Source of the DNA: Antedon bifida
Taxonomy: Eukaryota; Echinodermata; Crinoidea; Comatulida; Antedonidae
Reading direction: 5' to 3'
NCBI GenBank assembly: GCA_963402885.1
Contig: OY727094.1
Location: forward strand, 11,162,501 to 11,226,500
DNA: 64,000 nt
Below the pieces are notes generated by a model, which made no database searches, was not told the origin of the DNA, and saw only the letters and a program-made list of their open reading frames with translations. The position numbers and the translations under genes are program-made. Positions 12,401-22,373 of the stretch are shown one piece after another. Every line of letters begins with the position of its first letter. Position 1 is the first letter of the stretch.

Positions 12401-15400
12401 TTCACTAATTGAAGTAGATTTAACAGACGTCAAAGAGCTTCCGTGCACTCATCATCAATGTCAAATAGCGCCAGCCTATTAACATAAAAATATAACTATT
12501 TTGTCTTTGTTTTAACCCATATTAAAGTACTGTAGGCACAGAACAAAAACATATAAAGAGATATAAATATAAATATGATTAAGGCACAAAAACATAAATT
12601 AAAAACCAACAAAAATATAACGAAGAAGCCTGTTACGGGAAGTAATCAACAGGTCAAGTACCTCTAGAGCGGTCAGGACCCTCTTACAAAATTATAAGTT
12701 ATTTTTTGTATTTTAATGATAATATTTTTTTAATTGTGTATAACAAATTATTTTATTTATTACATTTGACGACATTTGGAACAACAGCAACAACTTAGTC
12801 ACGAACGAACAAGAAATTCGTATTCTAAAGTTCTTTCATAGGAAAGTACTAGACTACTGTAGCTAGATTTCTGTTTACGAGTGTAAAATAATAAAATACA
12901 TGGTTAAATTGGTGAATTCTAAACCCGATTGTAACGAATACATTTCAATCACAGATACTTAACAGTAGACATCAGTCATTTAACAATGTAATTTCCGAAT
13001 TCATTTCTTTTTTAATCTAATAGACCTTGCATTAACCAGTCGTCGAAAGACGGCTTTGGTGATGTTATAATTAATTACTTGTAAATTAATGTTATTTTGA
13101 TTGTTATGATTATTACCAATTATTAAGTAATGACGAAGTTCTATTTCTAAACTCATCTACCTTATTAGATCAGATGATTAGATGAATTATTTAAATAATT
13201 TATCCATGTTAATATAAAGTGACAGACTATTTATTTAAAATTATATAGGACTAAAGAAAAAACAACTATAGGGAGACATAAACCTTATTTTTAGAAATCG
13301 GAAGGTGACCCCCTTTTAGTTTCAAAATATTTATTAGTAGCTATAAAAGTAGCTTATAATAAATGAAAATTATGTTATGAGTTTATTTATTTTGTTTATT
13401 TTACTTGTGAGTTTCCCAATTGGTACATAAGTATATTTATTTATTATCAATACTGTATTTTTGTTTTCGGGGCATGGTCAATATTGGAATTAAAAAGTGC
13501 GTTTTTCGCGCGTATACACTGTTTGCGTACAATATTGCCTTCTTTTTGATACGAAAGACAGAGAAAATGGTCAATCTTACAATAATCGTTTCAGACTTGT
13601 TCAATGGTTTTAAGGGAGGGCTTCATTAAATATTTTGTGAGAATCTTTATAACTTAGTATAGATAAGTAGCAGTATAACGGCACCCTACTCAGGTGTGTG
13701 GGGTTAAAATTACATACAATTACATACAGTTTGTACACTTAATAAGGCGGCTACTTTTTGTGTATTTCTTTTCATTTAAATCAATTATGAGAAGGTCAAC
13801 ATATTATACTGTGGGTTGATTAGTGTCGGGAGGGAGGCGGGTAACATTCATCTATTTTTAGACCAGTCTTCAGAAAAAGAAGCCCTTGCGAAAAATAACA
13901 GAGAGTACTTTATAAACAAAAAATAACATGAAGCATAAATTAATTTGTTGGCTTCTTTCATGAAACCAACGTGTGCATACAAAAGTCAAACGATTTGTTT
14001 TTGGAAATTTCTACTCTTAGTCTAAACATAAAAACAGATTACTGAACTTGTATTTGTATGTATATGTAGGAAAAAAGGAATAATGGAATTAATAAAAATA
14101 ATAGAATCGTAGTAGGAAATTTGGAAAATACACAGGAAACATTCATTCCACTACACAGTAAGTGAATATTTTGAGGGTCTTGGAAATTTTACAGGAAGTT
14201 TAAAAAATCACAATAAAGTTCAGGTTGGCTGATGTAGACCTATATGCCGGATATCCTGGTTACAAGTGGCATTAGGTTAAGGTCTGTTGCAGACGACACC
14301 ATGTTCTTCTTCCGTTCTTGTTGATTTTATCTACTACTAAAACTTAAGGGCCTATTTCATAATGCTCTCATTCTCTCTTATTTTTAGTCGCATGCGTGCA
14401 ACGCGACTCTACGGCTCACTTGGTTGGTTGGTCGGATGGTCGGTCGGTCGGTAAACACTAACTCAAAATTGAGTACGCGACTGCAGCCATGTATGATGGC
14501 CTTGTTAAACTAAGAGCCTATGTAGGAGGATAAGCGAAAAGAGCTACGGTATAAACTATGCAGGTGGTAATAATCACCTACTCCCTCTTCTTTAAGTATA
14601 TAACAAAACGACACCGTCTTAAGTTCCGTGAAATGGAACTGGGGTTGTGAATGTACACTTAAAGCATATTAATATATCTATTGATGACATTGAACCGAAT
14701 TAAACTGATAATGATTTATCATTTATTGATAATATTCATCAAATGTATTGATCACGTGATTTTAATATTACAGACGTGCTGCACGTTGTTTTCATTGTCT
14801 CACTTGACGCAGTGACCCAGTTTCGTATAAAGCTAGAACGCAAAGCACACTCGATACTCGTACTGCGTTTTTCTCATCATAATTATTATTTAGATGGCGA
14901 TAAACAATCCCGCAGTATCGTGTCTCCTGCTAATAACCTTCGTCCCATAGCTTATCTTTTATGGGTCTCTCTCATCTTTATTCATTCATTAGTGTATGCA
15001 TATATTTTGGTTTACAATAATTTAATTTATAATAATAATTATTATATAATATAATAAAATTATAGATCAAGTTAAGGCAACACACTTCGTCCCATAGCTT
15101 CAGACATAGCCTACTCTACGATAATTGACAGTAGGTTCTAAAGCAAGAAATCGACGAGCAACGCATGTAACTTGACAAATCAAATCATAATCACTGATCC
15201 GACCTTCTGTATATAACCATATTATCCGAAAAAAATCTACTAACGCCCGCCAACTGTAACATTCGCGTATAATAGTCTGACGGCGTAATTAGCACATGAG
15301 TAAGCGAATAATACTGCTGTTAGAAATGATAGAGAATTAATTTAATTAAAAATATGACCCATTTGTAGAACTTATATCAAGTCGGACGTTTTCATGACAT

Positions 15401-17953
15401 CCATAGATTATGATAACAAGTTTGACAAACGATAGCGGAAACTGTTGTGCTGGCAATTCGCCATATTCAGTCGTAATGCATACGAGTTCGCATGAGTTTT
15501 TACAAGGAAATTGCAATAAACTTAATCATACGATACCTTATAAAACAATATCTAACAAGTTTAAAAACACTATGTATTTATTTTTAGGAAACGTAATACT
15601 GTAACGATATTACTTTAAACGTTCCGTATTTTTAGTTTTACATTTTGGTTTGTTACACACCTTATTGTTACTTTAATTTTAAAAAACCTTAATTAGAATA
15701 AAATAATCCTAATAATCATACAAATTGATATGCCATAATCAAGTGAAGGTGCAATAAACTACCCGGTAGAACAAACGTTGTCAATATAATAATAATAAAG
15801 TAGCATCATTTTTAAAGGGTTAATATAGTTAGTATAATGAAATAACTTATAAATAAGAGAGAAAAATCTCTCGTAGGATTCCAATGCAGGCAATACCTTT
15901 GTAAAGCTCTGTCTACACTATCAAACTAGTTTAACAAAAAAAGTTCGATGTGCCTAAAATGCCCATAACATCATCATGGCAATGGGAACATCACATTTGT
16001 TACCATATAAAATTTGATAGTGAGACAGAGCTTTAGTATTATATACTAATATGAATATTTTAAAAGCTGTGGAACGTTTCAAATAACTTTCGTTACAAAA
16101 GTACCAATAAGCGTAAGCGCTCATAGGGCCTACTTTGCGCGAATAAACGCTGCAGTTCGAATACAGCCACATACTGTCACTACTGCACTTGTTTAGATCA
16201 TTAATAGTATATAAGTGCTGGCAAAAGATTATGATAAAATATAACCAAACTTGAAACCTGGCTAATTAATACAATTCTATAAATAGAAATCGAAATCGAA
16301 TCTATCAAAAAAAATTATCCAATGCGTCTATGACGGAACAACGAACTCAAGGGAGAGCCGCGCAATAACCAGGAAGATGATGGTATCCGTGGGTAGAGAA
16401 AAGTCTGATATTATAGTAAATAAAGTAAAGTACTTAAGTATCGATATAAATGTATTGGTTTAATTTTAATAGAAACACACTTAATAAAACAATGAAAAGG
16501 TAAAGAAACCAATTTTAGTTAAAGTAAAAAAAAATTTTTTAATAATTGCCGTACAAAAAATACGACTACTGTAACTTGTTTGGGTTGTAAGTTAATTAAA
16601 TTAACAAAAATCAGCATTTTTAGCAATAAAAGTTACATACAAAATCAATCTAATTATTTCAAGCATGGAGGTATAAAATAATTATTTTATACCTCCATGT
16701 TTCAAGTAGCATGCAATTTGAAATTGTTTGAATTAAATGGTTTTGTTGTAGGCTTACTCATGTCATCGACATCAGTCTCACTCCTCACCACGTGTACCTA
16801 CATGTAGATTATAGTTTTGAAAATTAATCTTATGCACGCCACATATTAAATAACGTCAGATTAAACCGTAACGAAAGTTAACTTTTACTATAATAATATG
16901 ATAGATTACAAGAACACGCTTGAATTGTCCCTAATTCAACTATTAAGGTCATGGAACCACAACACAGATTAACAACAACAATATACAAACACGTAGGTGG
17001 CAAACATATTAAATTCTTTACATTTTGTGGTATAATAATTGTCAAAATGGAGGTATTTTGTTATTAACTTTTTATTTACGGCCTTCATATTATGGAATCC
17101 ATCGCAATATTCGATACTTGTCATAAGTTGTTTCAAGGCCGCGAATTTTGCTATTGGACATGACGTCATATGTAACGTAACTTTATCAAAATGTTGCAGA
17201 TGGGAAAAAAAGGAAATTTGACGCAACCAATATGTCAAATTGGTTTAAAAATCTGTGTTTACACTACCGTCTATTAATATATAAATCTACTGCAGACTAT
17301 CGCTACCCACCCATCATCTAGTTCCGATTACACTGGGTCTCAACAGGGTCAGGTCTATTATAACTGAGTCTAATGCCTATACGAATACGTTACATTGTTG
17401 AATGCACATTGAAATTGTGCTGATTTGTAAAACTCAAAAGCATACAAAAAATAATTTGCTGACAGGAAAAGTTTAACATTGCATGAGTAAAAGCTACACG
17501 AATTCAAATGTATAACAAATGGGCCTAATATCAGAGAAGATTACGTAATGTAATTTTAATGAATTATAATTAAGAACAGGGAGGGACAGTTATGCTGGTG
17601 GTTAGGGGAGAGGGTTGAACGCGAGGGAGCATCAACCGTTGGAGAAAATACAGCAACCACATAATGTTGGAACCACCTGGAATGTAATAAATTTTATTTT
17701 CATCACTACTTCTCGTGTCATCTTCATCACCGTCATACTCACGCCACCATTACGTAGGCCTAACAGTATATTGCATGTAGGATAGAAAGTATTATTTCTA
17801 TAGAGACGTAGAAGAAACTAAGGATGTTCGTTATTTAAAAGAAACATGATGAAGAACTTACGTTTCAGCAAGTGACGTCATACTACCTCTGTGCTTATCT
17901 TTATCCTTCTTCTTCTTCGGTCGTAACTTATTGATAAACTTTGACGACGGCAT
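139..17953 (-). CDS. HMGCR: Divergent soluble HMG-CoA reductase homologue (4 coding exons)
   Basis: Join of complement(17862..17953, 5333..6060, 1637..1896, 139..471); 1413 bp, 470 residues plus stop. All introns are GT-AG and junction phases are 2, 1 and 0, each matched by the next exon. Family signatures in order: ENYIG (res. 73-77, cf. ENVIG of class I enzymes), PLATTETSLVGTCNRGC (res. 102-118, with the catalytic Glu at 107), EAVGQN (NADP loop, usually DAMGMN), NRQAATSLMIDGRG (res. 239-252, cf. DKKPAAINWIEGRGK), GLDAAA (catalytic Asp 314), GTTGGGT (348-354), QQACLQ, and GGEIGMCAAMISHHF with His 399/400. The family enzyme converts HMG-CoA to mevalonate with NADPH. Human HMGCR is about 890 residues with an N-terminal sterol-sensing membrane domain; this model has only about 70 residues before the catalytic core, so it should be cytosolic. 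Oddities: Arg240 where the active-site Lys is expected, and a charged C-terminal extension. Activity is therefore uncertain; the family assignment is secure. Confidence 0.9.
472..1636 (-). other. HMGCR-homologue intron 3
   Basis: GT-AG intron of 1165 bp in phase 0. Apart from the tandem repeat at 1398-1612 I see only AT-rich sequence with no further exon-like signal. Confidence 0.8.
1398..1612. repeat. In-frame minisatellite in HMGCR-homologue intron 3
   Basis: Three copies of a unit beginning GTGTCCTCACGGCCC at 1413, 1476 and 1560. Spacings are 63 and 84 bp, both multiples of three, so the array stays open on both strands (plus reading contains TDEAPINGQV, minus reading ASSVHNKGRED). It starts about 25 bp beyond the exon 3 donor. 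Either a simple intronic minisatellite or derived from a coding repeat. Confidence 0.85.
1637..1896 (-). CDS. HMGCR: HMG-CoA reductase homologue, coding exon 3
   Basis: Acceptor ggttcttag| and donor CAACAG|gtaaag. Two bases complete a codon begun in exon 2 (Val274), then 86 codons to phase 0. Carries GLDAAA (catalytic Asp314), LPSLMIGTTGGGTKLPSQQ and the start of QQACLQ, which continues in exon 4. Against the human sequence recalled from memory, the stretch between EEILHV and GLDAAA is only about three residues short, so no intervening exon appears to be missing. The Lys expected in the NKNLVGS motif has only one weak counterpart (Lys281). Confidence 0.9.
4161..4223 (-). CDS. Candidate second coding exon, unidentified nested gene
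   Basis: 63 bp between acceptor tttacaattgcag| and donor CGCAG|gtatgt. In the phase dictated by the upstream exon it reads REVGVFFKRVEDMATNLSYR, an amphipathic helix-like stretch, and leaves two bases. It does not fit the phase of the HMG-CoA reductase exons, so it is not part of that gene. The next exon was not identified. Confidence 0.4.
4291..4367 (-). CDS. Candidate first coding exon, unidentified nested gene
   Basis: ATG at 4367 opens 25 codons (MASVIVNDLDCAIINSNQQN...) ending at a donor (GCGTTTAG|gtagcc) with two leftover bases. It joins in phase to the exon at 4161-4223. I do not recognise the protein. The composition is protein-like rather than AT-noise, but later exons were not found, so this could be a short or decayed gene inside intron 2 of the HMG-CoA reductase homologue, same strand. 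Confidence 0.4.
5333..6060 (-). CDS. HMGCR: HMG-CoA reductase homologue, coding exon 2
   Basis: Acceptor ttgttttag| at 6061 and donor TCAG|gtaagt at 5332. Encodes residues 31-273, the HMG-CoA and NADPH-binding part: dimer-type ENYIG, VPVGAV, ATTET with the catalytic Glu, CNRGC, the EAVGQN cofactor loop and IDGRG. The exon continues N-terminal of the long open stretch that ends at 5918, which matters because ENYIG lies there. Confidence 0.92.
6894..6932. repeat. Perfect hairpin with an E-box in each arm
   Basis: Two perfect 16-bp arms (AAATCACGTGGTAGAT at 6894-6909 and its reverse complement at 6917-6932) around a 7-bp loop. Each arm holds CACGTG, the core E-box for bHLH factors. It sits about 0.8 kb inside intron 1. 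Confidence 0.85.
7126..7350. repeat. AAAGAGTG / CACTCTTT inverted short-repeat tract
   Basis: More than ten occurrences of AGAGTG or CACTCT within about 220 bp, in alternating orientation, typically as CACTCTTT...AAAGAGTG pairs. Looks like a degenerate palindromic satellite or part of a MITE; no coding content. Confidence 0.6.
7445..7535 (-). mobile_element. Non-LTR retroelement 3' tail (fragment)
   Basis: On the minus strand GAAGAGGTCGCCCAG is followed by an A-rich AAACAAACAAACAAT tail, the usual layout of a SINE or LINE 3' end. No coding sequence is visible upstream of it, so only the tail survives or it is a SINE. Confidence 0.45.
8743..9441. repeat. Short GAGTGTGAGGTCATT-type repeats flanking a MITE
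   Basis: Copies at about 8743-8785, 8830-8873 and 9396-9441 share GTGTGAGGTCAT and GGATGG/GGATAT blocks. The MITE at 8989-9367 lies between the second and third copies, so the local duplication may be older than, or related to, the insertion. Confidence 0.55.
8989..9367. mobile_element. MITE with 22-bp terminal inverted repeats
   Basis: Left end ACACTAGGCGAATTTGTT at 8989 and its reverse complement ending at 9367; 21 of 22 terminal bases pair. The 379-bp interior is rich in further GCGAA/TTCGC motifs in both orientations and has no ORF. Target-site duplication is not clear, so the superfamily is unassigned. Confidence 0.8.
9520..9840. repeat. Two diverged tandem copies of about 170 bp
   Basis: Blocks around 9570-9680 and 9731-9832 share GCTTTGAGG, AGGCAATAAA, CTATTGATAAA, CTATAAACACA and TTTCATAATCGTTT in the same order. 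No coding potential. Confidence 0.7.
10080..10417 (+). CDS. Exon-like ORF, unidentified protein
   Basis: A strong acceptor (tttgtttccatttctatag|, ending 10079) is followed by an uninterrupted frame of 111 codons to a stop at 10415-10417. An internal ATG at 10121 has MSHGNLVPVEEPFNSYELES and a Leu/Glu/Gln-rich helical middle, ending in HKLLLFEQ. An A-rich run follows at 10490. I do not recognise the family. It lies on the strand opposite to the HMG-CoA reductase homologue, inside its first intron. It could be a terminal exon of a nested gene, a retroposed fragment, or chance. Confidence 0.35.
14388..14455. repeat. AGTCGC-hairpin plus GGTC/GGTT microsatellite
   Basis: A stem (AGTCGC...GCGACTCTA) followed by GGTTGGTTGGTCGG repeats. 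The same layout in reverse orientation occurs at about 38.80-38.94 and 48.80-48.92 kb, so this is one dispersed family. Confidence 0.6.
15904..16033. mobile_element. 130-bp MITE, TA target site
   Basis: Termini AAGCTCTGTCTACACTATCA and its near-perfect reverse complement (GATAGTGAGACAGAGCTT), flanked by TA at 15902-15903 and 16034-16035. The size and TA duplication fit a Tc1/mariner-type non-autonomous element. I recall very similar termini in echinoderm sequence, which I cannot verify here. Confidence 0.85.
16664..16699. repeat. Perfect 36-bp palindrome
   Basis: CATGGAGGTATAAAATAA followed immediately by its exact reverse complement, no loop. No poly-T run follows, so it does not read as a terminator; it may be a very short inverted-repeat element relic. 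Confidence 0.9.
17862..17953 (-). CDS. HMGCR: HMG-CoA reductase homologue, coding exon 1
   Basis: Start codon at 17953; encodes 30 codons plus two bases, ending at a consensus donor (GAAAC|gtaagt). The peptide is short and polybasic (MPSSKFINKLRPKKKKDKDK, res. 1-20) and has no hydrophobic segment. The two leftover bases join the first base of exon 2 to make Thr31. The start was chosen because it is the first ATG upstream of a donor in the required phase; a further non-coding 5' exon cannot be excluded. Confidence 0.75.
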
Positions 17954-19587
17954 GATTCACAACAAAATTGGTACAAATAACTCAATCAAAAACAATGTAA
18001 AATGGACTACTGAACCTGGCCTACAACTCAACTAAAGGAAAGAAGTGTTTAAACTTGGCCTCTTCGACGCACTAGTCACACCCCTTGAATGAAAGTTTTA
18101 CAAAAGTATACGCAATAATAATAGTGTTATCAGAAGAGTTCATTATTCAGCAGGGGTGTTGAATGAATAAAATGTTCAGTATAACAAGTTAGGTGAAGCA
18201 TGGGTAGTGTTACCGCCAATGTGTTTATTGGAAGCGTTCAGTTTTCGATTTATTGAACGTACGATCAGTAGAGAATGTAGAACAAGTTAGATCATGTCAT
18301 GTCTATAAAGTTTTTCAAAATATTACTGCCCTACATTGAGAAAGGGGCTTCATTCTACAAAAAGCTACTTTTGATTAATTGACCAAAACGTGATTTTGTT
18401 GTTCATTACAAAATGTCATGTAGTATTTAATTTTTCAAATATTTTAAAAGTACTATAATAAAAAAATATCTTAGGCCTATATGGTTTTCAATTATTATTT
18501 TGGGTTTTTTTGGGTTATTTTGTTTGATTTTTTTTTATCAAAATTTGCCAAAACATTTAGTAACTTTTTTAAATTATAAAATATAAATTAATAATTTAGA
18601 TCAGGTAAGTTGTAAAAAATGTACAAAATAAATGAAAGAAGCTTTTCTGCTGAGAGCATAAATATCTGCCTCATTATTCATCATACTGTTGATATCTGAT
18701 TAGTCAATGTCTATTAATGGCGTTGCTATTGGGAAGTAAAGCGAACAATTGCTGTAATAATTGTTAGTTGAGGCCTTATTTTTGGGGTGTCTGTAGGTAA
18801 GCCCAATAAGTATTATAAATGTCATATTTATAGACATATTTTGGGATAACTGGTCAATTCAAGAGATAGAATAATACCCCCAAGAGTCAAATAAGACACA
18901 AATCTAAATTAAACAAGGGTTATCCGCAACTAAGTTGCATAACATATATAGGTAAGACCTTTTCTCTAAGTAGGGCAGAATAACAATAATAGATACATAA
19001 TAGGCTTACAACTTCAAAAGGATAATTTAATCTCACTAGATTAAATAGTTAAATAAGGATTGGATCGCTTTGCCTTAACCAACTAAATATCTATACAAAT
19101 GAAGAAATATCATATAGACAATGCCTTACATCCTTTTTAATTCGAAAACAATTCAGCCAGGGCGTATTATTCTAGGTCTGTCTAGCATAAATTTGTTCGG
19201 GTAAACGACGGTAGAACGAAACCAACCTGTGACGTAAACTATGTTACCGTAATCCATTTGTGTTATTGTATTTCAAACGTACGAAACTTGAGTTTGTTTC
19301 TTAAAAATATTTTGGCACATATGGCGTGCCATACCTATAGTTGAGCTGAAATTGGTGGCGCTAAACTTGTAAATGAATACTTTGATACCGTTTATATTTC
19401 AAATATTTGAATGTTTAGAAACTTAAACATTTCTTAAAATATGTGTTACAGTGCATTAAATTGTATTAGGAAATTTAAAAAAAAAAACATTGTCTACCAG
19501 CTAATGAAATAGCACATTTTTCGCATAGCGGGAAACTTCACTGTTTTATTACACATTTGTTTTAGTACACATTTTGTCAGCATTATT

Positions 19588-21085
19588 AAGTAATGTTTAG
19601 CCCTGCTGCTCTGTCGTAATGTTTAGCCCTGTTGCTCTGTCGTAATGTTTAGCCCTGTTGCTCTGTCGTAATGTTTAGCCCTGTTGTTCTGTCATAATGT
19701 TTAGGCCGCGCTTCTTTGTCGTAATGTTTAGCCCTGTTGCTCTGTCGTAATGTTTAGGCCGCGCTTCTTTGTCGTAATGTTTAGCCCTGCTGCTCTGTTG
19801 TAATGTTTACTCCCTATTGCTCTGTCGTAATGTTTAGTCCTGCTGCTCTGTCGTTATGTTTAGCCCTGCTGCTCTGTCGTACAGTTTAGGCCTGCTGCTG
19901 CTCTGTCGTAATGTTTAGCCCTGCACTGCTCTACTCGTAATGTTTAGCCCTGCTGCTCTGTCGTAATGTTTAGCCCTGTTGCTCTGTCGTAATGGTTAGT
20001 CCTGCTGCTCTGTCGTTATGTTTAGCCCTGCTGCCCTGTCGTACAGTTTAGGCCTGCTGCTCTGTCGTAATGTTTAGCCCTGCGCTGCTCTGTCGTAATA
20101 TTTAGCCCTGCTTCTCTGTCGTAATGTTTAGCCCTGCTGCTCTGTCGTACTGTTTAGCCCTGTTGCTCTGTCATAATGTTTAGCCCTGCTGCTCTGTCGT
20201 AATGTTTAGCCCTGCTGCTCTGTCGTAATATTTAGCCCTGCTGCTCTGTCGTAATGTTCACCCTGCTGCTCTGTCATAATGTTTAGCCCTGTTGCTCTGT
20301 CATAATGTTTAGGCCGCGCTTCTTTGTCGTAATGTTTAGCCCTGCTGCTCTGTCGTACTGTTTAGCCTGCTGCTCTGTCGTAATATTTAGCGCTGCTGCT
20401 CTGTCGTAATGTTTAGCCCTGCTGCTCTGTCGTAATGTTTAGCCCTGCTGCTCTGTCGTAATATTTAGCCCTGCTGCTCTGTCGTAATGTTCACCCTGCT
20501 GCTCTGTCATAATGTTTAGCCCTGTTGCTCTGTCATAATGTTTAACCCTGCTGCTCTGTCGTAATGTTTAGCCCTGCTGCTCTGTCGTAATGTTTAACCC
20601 TGCTGCTCTGTCGTAATATTTAGCCCTGTTGCTCTGTCGTACTGTTTAGCCTGCTGTTCTGTCGTAATATTTAGCCCTGCTGCTCTGTCGTAATGTTTAA
20701 CCCTGCTGCTCTGTCGTAATGTTTAGCCCTGTTGCTCTGTCGTAATATTTAGCGCTGCTGCTCTGTCGTAATGTTTAACCCTGCTGCTCTGTCATAATGA
20801 GGCCGCGCTTCTTTGTCGTAATGTTTAGCCCTGCTGTTCTCTCATAATAATTTAGCCCTGTTGCTCTGTCGTACTGTTTAGCCTGCTGCTCTGTCGTAAT
20901 ATTTAGCCCTGCTGCTCTGTCGTAATGTTTAACCCTGTTGCTCTGTCGTAATGTTTAGCCTGCTGCTCTGTCGTAATATTTAGCCCTGCTGCTCTGTCGT
21001 AATGTTTAACCCTGTTGCTCTGTCGTAATGGTTAGCCCTGCTGCTCTGTCGTAATATTTAGCCCTGATGCTCTGTCGTAATGTTT
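19588..21085. repeat. 1.5-kb minisatellite, 26-bp unit
   Basis: Roughly 55-58 tandem copies of TGTTTAGCCCTGCTGCTCTG+TCGTAA with substitutions and occasional 1-3 bp indels. A minority unit type (GGCCGCGCTTCTTTGTCG) recurs at about 19.70, 19.76, 20.31 and 20.80 kb. The unit length is not a multiple of three and TAA recurs in each unit, so it is non-coding. Confidence 0.97.
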
Positions 21086-21139
21086 AGGCATTTCTGTCTA
21101 TAGTGTTAAGACAAGGGCATCTCCCTTTTAAATTAGTTA

Positions 21140-21620
21140 TATATCATACAACCAGCCTTTGGGAAACACCTTTAAAGGGGATACTTTCCTATACTCAGGG
21201 GACATCCCACTAAGCGGACATGGACACTTTTGGGTGTACCAAATGGTTGATTCAACCCCAATATTTTTCCCACCAAAACAAACAAAAAATACCAAATAAT
21301 TGTATTCATTTATATCGTTATTAATACAAAAATGAATATCATAATAATTATGATTATCCAGGTTTGAATTGGTGAAACATTGGCTGCTACATTTTCTATC
21401 TCAATTTCTTTAATCCAGATCATTATTGGATATTTGATTTGTTTTTTCCGCGAGAACTCGCATTAAGGGGACAATTTAGGTGTGGTTAGTGCCCTGATGT
21501 GTTTAACTCATTTTTGTATTTTTATGAACAAACGAAAATAATCATGTACTATTACTGTGTTTGACCATGACCACAAATAGTATGAAATTAAATGAAATTC
21601 CACCCACTGAATAGAGGTAC
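21140..21620. mobile_element. Putative DNA-transposon remnant
   Basis: The stretch has CCTTTAAAGGGGATAC, GGGGACATCCCACTAAGCGG and, further right, GGGGACAATTTAGG and GAATAGAGGTACC, the kind of ACAC/GGGG-rich ends typical of non-autonomous DNA elements. Ends and duplications could not be fixed; no transposase ORF. Confidence 0.4.
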
Positions 21621-21966
21621 CTTAGGAGGGGTTCTACTGTATTTTATATTTTGATATATTTAACATTGCATACAAAGTGGCAGTTAGTTCTATCAGCTAC
21701 CTTTTACGATAACAGTGTTCATACATACTTAATGTCAACGAGAAATATGATGGCGCAAGTTATTCTTCGATATGCATGATTAATTTTTAAGAATGATTAC
21801 GTATACGTATAAAATGCGTTGTAAAATATGACGTCGCATGGTACAGGGGATCGACATACGTATGTAAAAGCCATTGTTGTTATAAATAAAGTAAGAATGC
21901 ATTTAAATTAACTGTCGTTTCTTTGCACGTCGGTCCTCCTACAGAAACATAAAGAAAACAGTTTCA

Positions 21967-22007
21967 GACACTTCTATACACTCTGTGTGTAGGCCTATAG
22001 AAGTGTC
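21967..22007. repeat. 12-bp-arm hairpin upstream of GAL3ST
   Basis: GACACTTCTATA (21967-21978) and its exact reverse complement (21996-22007) with a 17-bp loop, about 240 bp upstream of the sulfotransferase start codon. No function can be assigned. Confidence 0.6.
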
Positions 22008-22245
22008 CATATTAGTACTTGTAGATGGATTCATAATTAAAGAGTAAAGATAATTCTACAGGATAGGCTACTCTAGAAGATTATAATAATGTGAATGTGA
22101 GCCCTCTATATAATGATTTATCCGGTTTAAAAGTTATATCGAGGGCGCGAGTCGTTTTAAGGAACTCAAATTAATAGATTACCGGTACAAAAAAAGTAGT
22201 CCTTCTGATTTAAAAGTAGCTTTTGTAATCAAAAACTAACGAGAT

Positions 22246-22373
22246 ATGTCAAAAGTGCGTTTGTGGAAAGTTATATCGTGCATCTTAGTGGTTTTGCTAT
22301 TTGAAAGCATTGTATATTACAGCGAATTTCCAAGTGGTAAAAACACACATGAGATTACAAACTATCTACAAAA
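22246..22373 (+). CDS. GAL3ST-family gene, exon 1
   Basis: ATG at 22246; 42 codons plus two bases to the donor CAAAA|gtaagt. Encodes the cytosolic tip and signal anchor. First ATG with a hydrophobic segment in the correct phase. Confidence 0.85.

Larger units (their letters stand above)
6061..17861 (-). other. HMGCR-homologue intron 1 (11.8 kb)
   Basis: Phase-2 GT-AG intron. Contains the palindrome at 6894, the AAAGAGTG-rich tract at 7126, a LINE/SINE-like tail at 7445, MITEs at 8989 and 15904, tandem copies at 9520-9840, an exon-like ORF at 10080 and a palindrome at 16664. Between about 10.5 and 15.9 kb I see no supported gene beyond the AGTCGC/GGTC repeat near 14.4 kb, only AT-rich sequence. 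Confidence 0.75.
17954..22245. other. Divergent intergenic region, HMGCR homologue / GAL3ST
   Basis: 4.3 kb between the two start codons, which point away from each other. It contains the 26-bp minisatellite (19.6-21.1 kb) and a transposon-like GGGGACA-rich stretch at 21.14-21.62 kb. No TATA box could be assigned confidently to either gene. Confidence 0.7.

Noticed and set aside
13420-13629. 69-residue ORF (also 14776-15054, 92 residues)
   Set aside because: AT-rich, no splice signals or homology that I can recognise; lengths expected by chance.
16664-16699. Rho-independent-type terminator
   Set aside because: The context is a eukaryotic intron, there is no loop, and no T-run follows.
19588-21085. 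CRISPR-like array
   Set aside because: Units are contiguous with no unique spacers, in a eukaryotic intergenic region; it is a minisatellite.
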